A DNA stretch of 27,148 nt from a virus, in IMG/VR virus record IMGVR_UViG_3300017752_000120, positions 1-27,148 of that record. One strand, 5' to 3'. How positions within the stretch are numbered: the first letter of the stretch is position 1; every line of letters starts with the position of its first letter. The notes beneath the pieces were generated by a model. It was not told where the DNA came from and searched no databases. It saw only the letters and a list, made by a program, of their open reading frames with translations. Positions 20,930 through 27,148 of the stretch are shown piece after piece. Position numbers and translations under genes: made by a program.

Positions 20930-22018
20930 CCTATTTATATCAGTGTGCGGTAGCATTTCTAAGTTTGTGGGTGTTATCTTAAAAATAGCAGTTATGCGAG
21001 CTACTGTTGTTGTACTCTTTACACCGTCTAATATTGTTCTTGTTTCCAATCCATAAGGAGCAGGACTTAGTTGCTCTACTAGATGCGCACTTGTCTCACG
21101 CCAAGCATCAACTATATCCTGCCTGCCCATGCCTAATACCTGTTGCATGCTGCGATAATGCTTGTTGTTAAAGTATCCAGTTGCATGGAAATCTTTGCGT
21201 GTTTTTTCTTCATTGTATTTTACATCTATACCGTCGTGCAATCCTAAATGTCTGCAAAAATGTTTTTGAGGAAGGTCTTTATAAACAACAAAGCCTTGTT
21301 TGTCTCGTTGTTTTATAAACTCATATCCTTGATAAACTTGCTTTACAGTTAGCTCTGGGTGAACGCTGCCTAGAAAAAAGTCTTCGTGTGTACGTCCAAT
21401 ACAATAATCTGTCGCATCATTGAGTATCCAATAGTAGTCATCGCCATTGACATAGTACCATGGTTTGTCTACACCTAACAGTTCAAGATCATAGTCGTCA
21501 TATTTGTCTAACATCAAATCGCTATATACCGGAGCAAATCCATGATAGAAGTCATGGTATTTTGTAAAGCACCATGGATCAGTCCAAACACGTTCAAAAT
21601 CCTCTATGCCGAGCCTGTGTACAACATTAGGCATATGAACGCTATTGGCAAACTCAATACCAGGTGTAAACTCTTGCTCTGTATATAGATCTTCAACTAT
21701 GCTGTTTGTATGAGTAAAAACACAATCAAAGTCAATACCCATGTCTAATGCCGCAAGCAATATAGTATGACTATCTCTACCGCCGGTGTAATGCAATCTT
21801 ATTTTGTTGTGTGACTGTCTTAGTACACTGAGTTTTTGTCTAATAAGATCCGCAGTGGTATACTGTTGCAATCTTGCAACATCCACTGCACTGTATGCAT
21901 CTAGATGATATTGTGGTGCAATGCCTTGGCTAAACTGTTCAGTTTGCGCACTTTCATACAGTGCAGCATATGCATTGACGAATGTCTTTTCGCCTACTCG
22001 ATAATGTTGTTGATTCAT
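20915..22018 (-). CDS. PP-loop (asparagine-synthase/N-type ATP pyrophosphatase-like) protein
   Basis: The 367-residue protein contains IRLHYTGGRDSHTILLAALD (73-92), the SGGxDS pyrophosphate-binding loop of ATP pyrophosphatases with Thr for the first Ser. A second strand, FDCVFTHTN, follows as in asparagine synthase C-terminal and related ligase domains. An N-terminal glutaminase Cys is absent. It would adenylate a carbonyl or carboxylate and exchange it for an amine or similar group. It lies after the terminator at 22030-22062, so it is expressed separately from the oxygenase cassette. A role in modifying a small molecule or peptide is inferred. Confidence 0.6.
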   Translation of the reverse strand: MNQQHYRVGEKTFVNAYAALYESAQTEQFSQGIAPQYHLDAYSAVDVARLQQYTTADLIRQKLSVLRQSHNKIRLHYTGGRDSHTILLAALDMGIDFDCVFTHTNSIVEDLYTEQEFTPGIEFANSVHMPNVVHRLGIEDFERVWTDPWCFTKYHDFYHGFAPVYSDLMLDKYDDYDLELLGVDKPWYYVNGDDYYWILNDATDYCIGRTHEDFFLGSVHPELTVKQVYQGYEFIKQRDKQGFVVYKDLPQKHFCRHLGLHDGIDVKYNEEKTRKDFHATGYFNNKHYRSMQQVLGMGRQDIVDAWRETSAHLVEQLSPAPYGLETRTILDGVKSTTTVARITAIFKITPTNLEMLPHTDINRLTQA

Positions 22019-22029
22019 ATTTTCTATGT

Positions 22030-22062
22030 AAAAAAATAGTGTGCGCCTAAACGCACACTATT
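22030..22062 (-). terminator. Rho-independent terminator of the oxygenase/aminotransferase cassette
   Basis: On the minus strand AATAGTGTGCG and CGCACACTATT form an 11-bp stem around TTTAGG, followed by a run of T (A at 22030-22036 on the plus strand). It lies 9 bases after the stop of the 22071-22784 gene. Confidence 0.93.
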
Positions 22063-22070
22063 ACGGGGGA

Positions 22071-22784
22071 TTAAGCTGCAGCTTTTGCTGCTACTAGCTC
22101 GTCTACGTTGATGAGCTGCATGTTGCTTTCACCAACTAAGTTGTCTAACCATTCGTTACGCTTCACAACCATCATGAATGTGTTGCGTGGGATGTCTGTT
22201 ACGTTCTCTGTACCATGACCTGTGTGATCTGGATTAAAGATTAGGAACTGACCTTTTTGTAGGTTGATTGACATTTCACTGTCTTCGGTCTTAAAGCGGA
22301 ACCAAGCACCGCCTGGCATGTCGTTAAGTTGTACGAAAATGCGCAGTGTTTCGCCGTGCTCTTGACCACGCTGATTATCAAAGTCAGTGTGGATAGCCAT
22401 TGTATGACCTGGCTTCTGCTGGAAGATACGGATGCGTGTCTTCTCACACTTAAACCAATCAATCATAGCTCTTAGTTTTGGACTGTTGTAGTAACTGTCT
22501 GTGTATGAGAAGTTTTCTGGTGCTTCTTCTGCCCAAAAGTCTTGGATTTCTGTTGTTGTGCTTTTACCATCTTCACTACGGAAAGCATTGTAAAGATAGT
22601 TGCTAACAATACCTTTATCTTCGTCGAATGCAACGATATTGTTATCACTCACTGCACGTTCGCGAGCAGTGTAATCGAGTGCTGCTAGTTCATTGTCCCA
22701 GTCGCCCTGGAAAATCTGTGAACTGCAATAGATGCCTGTATTAGGGTTGTAACCTTTTGCATCATACTGTTTAAGTTCTGACAT
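22071..22784 (-). CDS. 2-oxoglutarate/Fe(II)-dependent oxygenase (237 aa)
   Basis: The double-stranded beta-helix signature is visible: H132-x-D134 in GHTMAIHTDFDN, a distal His at H187 or H190 in FNPDHTGHGTEN, and R200 as candidate 2OG ligand. The GGAWFRFKTEDSEMSINLQK and GQFLIFNPDH strands fit this family, which hydroxylates proteins or small molecules using 2OG and O2. TAGGAG precedes the ATG. It is the last gene of the cassette and sits before a strong terminator. Sequence and Ala-rich tail (AAKAAA) differ from the other two oxygenases here, so it is a separate lineage. Confidence 0.75.
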   Translation of the reverse strand: MSELKQYDAKGYNPNTGIYCSSQIFQGDWDNELAALDYTARERAVSDNNIVAFDEDKGIVSNYLYNAFRSEDGKSTTTEIQDFWAEEAPENFSYTDSYYNSPKLRAMIDWFKCEKTRIRIFQQKPGHTMAIHTDFDNQRGQEHGETLRIFVQLNDMPGGAWFRFKTEDSEMSINLQKGQFLIFNPDHTGHGTENVTDIPRNTFMMVVKRNEWLDNLVGESNMQLINVDELVAAKAAA

Positions 22785-22846
22785 TTTATTATCTCCTATA
22801 GGATATCAGTATTGTTGAACTTTATATTAGGACCCGTCGATCCGCG

Positions 22847-23731
22847 TCATAGGCGCTGTTCTAACACTGTATTTATACTCTGTTTAAGTTGATCACTTAA
22901 ACAAAGTCTATTGAAAGGACCTCCTCTGTTAAGGTAGTCCCAATGTTCACCAACACCTGTAGCAAGATTTACCACAGGGCTAGCACTTACACCAAGTTCA
23001 TCGCACAGTGCAAGTTGTGTAGTTCTATACTTTTCAAACAAATAGTCTGAACTAAAGTTTTCCATTAAGCCCATTGCTATTTGCATGTTAAAAAAGTTTA
23101 GATAACTATCACGTTGGTATGCGCCCAGTCCATCTTTATTTGACCCAGATCTCTGTAGACGCATACCTATACGCAATCTTCCAACAGGAAATGCTTTGCT
23201 CATGCTAAACACAACCTGTTCAATGCACGGATAAGTTAGGTCGAAGTCCATTTCACCTACCGTGCCAAACCAACAACAATCCACAAGTACAGGTACTTTT
23301 AATAGTGTACATTGTTCCATTAGTTCTTTGTAGTTATAGTTTGTACCACTGTCAGCGAAAGGTATGCTAATGATCAAAGTGTCATTTGGCCCAATATCAT
23401 TTTTATCTTTTAGTACATTAATATCAGTAGCATACCCATGATAACTGTATTCACCTGCTAGTACACGCAGATTTCTATGACGATGTTTTAAGTAAAACTT
23501 GTCAAATGCTTCTGTTGTACCATGACTGTATACACTATCGCTGAACTCGTTCAAACCTTGTATGGTGTTGTTGCTTGTACTGAGAATCCAATCTCGATAC
23601 ATATCGCAGTATTCCTCACTGCAATCCGTGTCCTGTGTGCCTACTTTAGCATGCATTAACATGCCTAGTGTTGTAGTTGTTTCACTATCAGGAATACATT
23701 TACCTTGACTATAAGGCTTTCTAGTCCTCAT
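22847..23731 (-). CDS. PLP-dependent aminotransferase-like enzyme
   Basis: The 294-residue protein has the fold-type I core: VPVLVDCCWFG with D151 placed to pair with the PLP pyridine nitrogen, and VVFSMSKAFPVGRLRIGMRL with K179 as the Schiff-base lysine and a following Arg. It is about 100 residues shorter than typical class I/II aminotransferases, lacking most of the N-terminal arm and C-terminal domain. ATG at 23729-23731 overlaps the preceding stop by 11 bases. It probably aminates a keto group made by the neighbouring oxygenase or dehydrogenase; the substrate is unknown. Confidence 0.7.
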   Translation of the reverse strand: MRTRKPYSQGKCIPDSETTTTLGMLMHAKVGTQDTDCSEEYCDMYRDWILSTSNNTIQGLNEFSDSVYSHGTTEAFDKFYLKHRHRNLRVLAGEYSYHGYATDINVLKDKNDIGPNDTLIISIPFADSGTNYNYKELMEQCTLLKVPVLVDCCWFGTVGEMDFDLTYPCIEQVVFSMSKAFPVGRLRIGMRLQRSGSNKDGLGAYQRDSYLNFFNMQIAMGLMENFSSDYLFEKYRTTQLALCDELGVSASPVVNLATGVGEHWDYLNRGGPFNRLCLSDQLKQSINTVLEQRL

Positions 23732-24362
23732 TCACAAATCCGGTTACCGTTAATGTATACTTTGGATTGATGCCAAAGTTTGCACTTAGATGAAATACAT
23801 CATTTGGAATCTCCACAGTGTATCCAGGTTTCCAATGATGTAACATATTATCATGCACTTGCAAAAAATGTCCCCAATCCCATGGGCTAATAGCAACAAA
23901 ATATCTTTTTACATTGCCTTCGCCGAAACGTGTTTTAAAACCGTTGTAACTATCAGTGTGAATAGGAATGCCTGTGCCTGGATCATATCTTAACAATCTA
24001 ACCAAACAGGTTTCTTTTTTGAGATTAACAGCATCAAAGAAATCATCACCGCACATGTCTTTCAGTGCCTGATCATCTTCTGGTTCGATTCCCCAGTTGA
24101 TTTCTAAAGTGTTATGTTCGTTGTATCCTAGATACTGTGTCATTACGCTTTGTCGCAAACTGTCTGCAGGTACAAACGGTCTAGGTTTGTAATCTTTAAT
24201 CGTAGCTCGGGAAATATTATCTTGTGCCCACGATATAATCTGTTGATGATCAATATCAACATGCATTTCTAAATCACTAATGTCTAGATGATCATCTAAA
24301 CTTACTTGTTTGTCGTCCAAGTATTCTTGGAACCAATCATTTTTTTCGTAAAGATTTGGCAT
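23721..24362 (-). CDS. 2-oxoglutarate/Fe(II)-dependent oxygenase (213 aa)
   Basis: H135-x-D137 (GIPIHTDSYNG) and H191 (NDVFHLSANFGINPKYTLTV) form the iron triad. The block WDWGHFLQVHDNMLHHWKPG (161-180) is shared with the 24870 product (RDWDWGHFFHWGN and INQWRAGD), so the two are paralogues. The pattern is closest to aspartyl/asparaginyl hydroxylase-like members. ATG 24360-24362 overlaps the upstream TAA (TAATG); an ATG five codons earlier is the alternative start. Substrate unknown. Confidence 0.8.
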   Translation of the reverse strand: MPNLYEKNDWFQEYLDDKQVSLDDHLDISDLEMHVDIDHQQIISWAQDNISRATIKDYKPRPFVPADSLRQSVMTQYLGYNEHNTLEINWGIEPEDDQALKDMCGDDFFDAVNLKKETCLVRLLRYDPGTGIPIHTDSYNGFKTRFGEGNVKRYFVAISPWDWGHFLQVHDNMLHHWKPGYTVEIPNDVFHLSANFGINPKYTLTVTGFVNED

Positions 24363-24877
24363 TACTTTATATCCCATATTCTATAAATCGAATGACTACG
24401 CACTGTGCGTCTTACAATATCTTCCCCTGCAAGTTTAGTTTCAGCATATATACGATGCTCTTCTCCCAAAGGTGATAGGTCTATTGTGTGTTTTTGATTG
24501 TTAATATCAGGTAAATTTCTAGTACCAAGAAATCCACTGCAAAATACACGACCAACATGCTCTCTATGAGTATGCCTTATGTCATTGTCTGTAAGTCCAT
24601 ACACACATTTTGTACTTGTATACACAACGTGGCAATCACTAAAAACATCACATATACGTTGTATGCCTTCTAGTTCAATGCGTCTTGTTTCTGCATCTCG
24701 TCTTGGACTTGTTTTGCGACACGCTCTCGCAACAAGCCAAACTGTGTCTATGTTTTCATATTGTTGCCACTCATCAATAGGATCTTCGAATCGTGTAGTG
24801 GCAATGGTTGGCTTATAGGAGTCAGCAAGATACTGTCCTAAATGTCCTGTAGCACCTATAAGCAACACATTATTCAA
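24362..24877 (-). CDS. NAD-dependent epimerase/dehydratase-like protein
   Basis: This 171-residue extended SDR has the Rossmann turn LIGATGHLGQY (GxxGxxG, residues 8-14), VVYTSTKCVYG with the catalytic-strand Ser/Thr (84-94) and Y144-x-x-x-K148. Such enzymes act on nucleotide sugars, but at about half normal length the substrate domain is largely missing. TTG at 24875-24877 is chosen as start because GGAG lies 8 bases upstream and an ATG in frame would be 53 codons earlier, deep in the previous gene. It overlaps the stop of the 24870 gene by 8 bases. Confidence 0.65.
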   Translation of the reverse strand: MNNVLLIGATGHLGQYLADSYKPTIATTRFEDPIDEWQQYENIDTVWLVARACRKTSPRRDAETRRIELEGIQRICDVFSDCHVVYTSTKCVYGLTDNDIRHTHREHVGRVFCSGFLGTRNLPDINNQKHTIDLSPLGEEHRIYAETKLAGEDIVRRTVRSHSIYRIWDIK

Positions 24878-25592
24878 GTTCACCACTCCAATGAATAGTG
24901 ATCTTAGGATTGATGCCTGCGTTTGCACTTCCGTGATACACGCCAGGCTGAAGATCCCAAAAGTCTCCTGCTCGCCATTGGTTAATACAAGTGTTGCCCC
25001 AATGAAAGAAGTGACCCCAATCCCAGTCACGCACAAAAATCATATACCTGCGCAGTTTAGTATAGTCAGGCTTTTCGTCACCTGTGCGTCTAATAAAACT
25101 ACTATAGGTATCCACATGACTCCAAATATTATGCCCTGGAGGCTGAATAAACAGACTAATGCCCATTTTATCTTTGCCAAATCCTGGGAATAAGTTTGCT
25201 AGTGGTTCAAACCAATGTTCAAACTCCTCGTTAGCAATCTTGAAGTACTGTGTGTTGTACGCAGTATGGGTATTATTTTTTAGTGCAAGCAATGCTTGTT
25301 CCCTAATAGGAGCATCGCTTACATCATCATTGGCATGCATGATACGTTCATTCTCGTAGTCATACCACCAAAACTTTTCTGGTGTCATATGCTGGTTTGC
25401 TTTATTGATTGCAAACTCTGCTAGACCTTCCCAATCAAACTCGACGTTGCCCTCATAGTTGAGAGCATCGCCGTGATCCTGTTTCATAGGATCCCAATGC
25501 CAAGGATACTGTTCTCGGATTACCGGAAGAACACTTTCCTCAGGACTGATAGGTTTCAGTGGGATCTTAAAATCATATGGATCTAGTTTCAT
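24870..25592 (-). CDS. 2-oxoglutarate/Fe(II)-dependent oxygenase (240 aa)
   Basis: H159-x-D161 (NIWSHVDTYSSF) and H220 (PGVYHGSANAGINPKITIHW) give the metal triad, and DWDWGHF (189-195) and GSANAGINPK are shared with the 23721 product. The two oxygenases look like ancient duplicates separated by the epimerase gene. ATG 25590-25592 overlaps the TGA of the tctC-like gene (ATGA), so its translation is coupled to the transporter's binding protein; a longer frame would overlap that gene by about 60 bases. It may be a hydroxylase of the imported compound or of a biosynthetic intermediate. Confidence 0.8.
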   Translation of the reverse strand: MKLDPYDFKIPLKPISPEESVLPVIREQYPWHWDPMKQDHGDALNYEGNVEFDWEGLAEFAINKANQHMTPEKFWWYDYENERIMHANDDVSDAPIREQALLALKNNTHTAYNTQYFKIANEEFEHWFEPLANLFPGFGKDKMGISLFIQPPGHNIWSHVDTYSSFIRRTGDEKPDYTKLRRYMIFVRDWDWGHFFHWGNTCINQWRAGDFWDLQPGVYHGSANAGINPKITIHWSGELE

Positions 25593-26440
25593 CGCTGGCT
25601 TTCTACCATTGGTTCCCAACGACTGTTGATTTCGTCTTCGGTGAGATCCCAACGAGTTGTGTATACGCTGTTACACTTTGTCCATGTACCAATAGCACTG
25701 TCACAGTTCAAATGGTTTTCCATCATACGCAACTTCAACCCATCTGCTTGTTCCTGTGTCATATTAAGTGCCATCCAAGTCATATCCCAACCAAATGCTA
25801 GTTTAGGATTACCTGTCATTTGTGGCAAACTGTTTTCGCCAACACTAGCAAGGCTTTGCTCGCAAGTAATAGCAGGATCAGTTTCAGTAACAACCAATAC
25901 ATGCTTTTTACTAAGCAGTGCATAGTCTACTTCGCCGTTGATAAGAGCAAGACGTGCATCGCCTGATCCATCATAGACAACAGGCTTGTGTGTAGTTCCC
26001 CATTGGTTGTTGAACTCTTGTACAATACGAGCCAATGGACCGTCTGCAGGTACTGTGTGTGCTACACGACCTGAGTCTTTGCTAATAAAGCCACCCCTGG
26101 TACACACAAACAAAGGTGCTGAATCATAGCGCAGTGTGATTGCATCGTTGATGTCAAACTTAACACAGCCGCCGTCACGCCCTACTGCTTCATAATCACT
26201 AGCCCATGGCATAAGCACAGGACCATCAATCTTTGGAAGCAAACTTCCTAGTGCAACACAACGGTCACCTGGGTTTACCAAGTTTACGTCATAACTGCTG
26301 GCTAGGTCAGTACTGTATGCTTGGCTTTGCATGCTAAAGCCGCCTGTTTTACTACCACTGTTAAGGATAGTTAGTTTTTCTGCCGCAAAAGCAGTAGTCG
26401 TAAATAGTGCAATCGAAAATGCAACTAGTAGGTTCTTCAT
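25589..26440 (-). CDS. tctC: TctC-like periplasmic substrate-binding protein
   Basis: The 283-residue protein has a classical signal peptide (MKNLLVAFSIALFTTTAFA, cleavage near residue 19/20), followed by a beta-strand start (EKLTILNSGSKTGGFSMQSQ) as in type 2 periplasmic binding proteins. VVYDGSGDARLALINGEVDY (about 154-173) corresponds to the second ligand-loop region of TctC/BUG proteins (G-x-x-x-A-L-x-G-x-V-D). Several cysteines suggest disulfides. The gene follows the TctA-like permease by 9 bases, the strongest evidence for its role as the extracytoplasmic partner. Substrate (tri- or dicarboxylate) not defined. Confidence 0.72.
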   Translation of the reverse strand: MKNLLVAFSIALFTTTAFAAEKLTILNSGSKTGGFSMQSQAYSTDLASSYDVNLVNPGDRCVALGSLLPKIDGPVLMPWASDYEAVGRDGGCVKFDINDAITLRYDSAPLFVCTRGGFISKDSGRVAHTVPADGPLARIVQEFNNQWGTTHKPVVYDGSGDARLALINGEVDYALLSKKHVLVVTETDPAITCEQSLASVGENSLPQMTGNPKLAFGWDMTWMALNMTQEQADGLKLRMMENHLNCDSAIGTWTKCNSVYTTRWDLTEDEINSRWEPMVESQR

Positions 26441-26449
26441 CTATATCTC

Positions 26450-27148
26450 CTAGAATAAAAGTTGATTGAGTCTAAATACTCCATCTATTAGTTTGTTATG
26501 AATGATAAATGCAAACACTAAAGGAAGTGTGTCTGTGTTTCTCAATAGCATTCCTATGGGTGCTAGTACAGCGAAACATATTAAATAATATAGCATGCTG
26601 TAGTTCATTAAACCTGTATACAGTGTAACACCAAACAATGCAATAATCAATAAACTTATTAAGATTTTTAAGTTGAAGTTATAAAAAACTGGCACCATTT
26701 TGCTCAAGGGCCAAGCAATCATAAATCCAATAAAGTTTACTAACACAAGTCCAAGGGCAAGTTCAGGAAGAAAATCGCTGAACTCAAACTGTACAAGGTT
26801 AAAACCTTTTTGTTCCATGAGGAACAACAGTATTGCTTCACTGCCAATAAGTGGTACTCCAAATATAAGCAGTGGCAACAACATACTGAAAGCACCTGCA
26901 TTGTTTGCAGTTTCACTAACCACAATACGTTTTACAGGATCTTTGGTCACCAACATACTAGCATTGTATGCGGCTGTACTACTAAACACTGTAGTAAGTC
27001 CAGGAATAAGCCCTCCGAAGAAACCTATCGCTGTGCTTGCTAATAGTGCCAAAGGATTGAGAATGTACACACGACCTAGTTCATAAGCCTTTGCTTTTGT
27101 CTTGGCTATGTCAGCATCCCAATGATGCAACATCTGCGGAATAGCAAA
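26450..27148 (-). CDS. tctA: TctA-like permease, C-terminal half (runs off right edge)
   Basis: The frame is open from the right edge to a TAA at 26450-26452 (232 residues visible). It has the second TctA half-repeat motif FFGGLIPGLTTVFSSTAAYN, then ETANNAGAFSMLLPLLIFGV with the ESANNA-like signature of TctA. Five or six hydrophobic helices follow. TctA is the large permease of the tripartite tricarboxylate transporter, driven by an ion gradient. The ATG at 27131-27133 is internal, as five upstream codons are open. No TctB-like gene is seen in the window. Phage origin is inferred from neighbours. Confidence 0.8.
   Translation of the reverse strand, partial: FAIPQMLHHWDADIAKTKAKAYELGRVYILNPLALLASTAIGFFGGLIPGLTTVFSSTAAYNASMLVTKDPVKRIVVSETANNAGAFSMLLPLLIFGVPLIGSEAILLFLMEQKGFNLVQFEFSDFLPELALGLVLVNFIGFMIAWPLSKMVPVFYNFNLKILISLLIIALFGVTLYTGLMNYSMLYYLICFAVLAPIGMLLRNTDTLPLVFAFIIHNKLIDGVFRLNQLLF

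Noticed and set aside
24878-25036. Longer start of the epimerase gene (53 extra residues)
   Set aside because: The extra part is antisense to nothing but lies in another frame of the oxygenase gene; it precedes the Rossmann turn and has no family similarity.
1-27148. CRISPR array, insertion sequence, integrase or attachment site
   Set aside because: No repeat-spacer pattern, transposase or integrase motif, or terminal inverted repeats were seen; tRNA genes here are complete phage genes, not split att sites.

Overview
The window reads as part of a T4-like tailed phage (myovirus) genome from an AT-rich marine lineage. It carries a gp44-type clamp loader subunit, a gp31/GroES-type co-chaperonin, a PhoH ATPase, a MazG-like pyrophosphohydrolase, six tRNA genes with encoded CCA, paralogous tail-fibre proteins and many tightly overlapping genes. 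Short late promoters of the GATAAATA type also fit a T4-like phage. The accessory genes (A-type Fe-S carrier, 2-oxoglutarate/Fe(II) oxygenases, tripartite tricarboxylate transporter parts) resemble those of marine cyanophages and SAR11-infecting myophages. A Pelagibacter-type host is an inference from base composition and gene content. No terminase, major capsid protein, portal or replicative polymerase is present, so this is not a complete genome.

Layout from left to right. 1-135 holds the N-terminus of a TctA-like permease running off the left edge. 244-1472 holds a methyltransferase and a P-loop sulfotransferase-like gene (minus strand). 1473-1625 is a divergent regulatory region. 1626-2942 holds the only rightward genes: phoH and a virion protein with a possible carbohydrate-binding fold, closed by a bidirectional terminator. 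2995-3242 holds tRNA-Arg, tRNA-Glu and an unusual tRNA-Trp. 3244-10757 is a long leftward early/replication region with a nucleotidase, a radical SAM enzyme, the clamp loader, a co-chaperonin, a DnaE-like fragment, MazG and several very small coupled genes. 10820-15407 is the tail-fibre/adhesin block, with a GATAAATA late promoter upstream of most genes. 15458-18632 holds a Rieske-type oxygenase that has lost its Rieske cluster ligands, an A-type Fe-S carrier, an SGNH hydrolase and membrane/exported proteins. 18673-20888 holds three more tRNAs, a second radical SAM enzyme and an SDR-like protein. 20915-25592 holds a PP-loop ATPase, three 2OG oxygenases, a PLP aminotransferase and an NAD-dependent epimerase. 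25589-27148 holds a TctC-like binding protein and the C-terminal half of a TctA-like permease running off the right edge.

The most unusual content is at the right end. A TctA/TctC uptake module reads straight into a translationally coupled cassette (2OG oxygenase, epimerase, 2OG oxygenase, aminotransferase, 2OG oxygenase) that ends in a strong terminator at 22030-22062. This looks like one unit combining uptake of a carboxylate-type substrate with small-molecule oxidation and amination. Both window edges lie in TctA-like reading frames on the same strand, so the window may come from a circularised or permuted contig, or from a genome with two tctA copies.

Two promoter classes are visible. 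Sigma70-like promoters (TTGACA, 16-17 bp, TATAAT-like) sit before the early genes and tRNAs, often with the -35 box embedded in the last codons of the preceding gene. GATAAATA boxes lie 25-45 bp before the virion genes.
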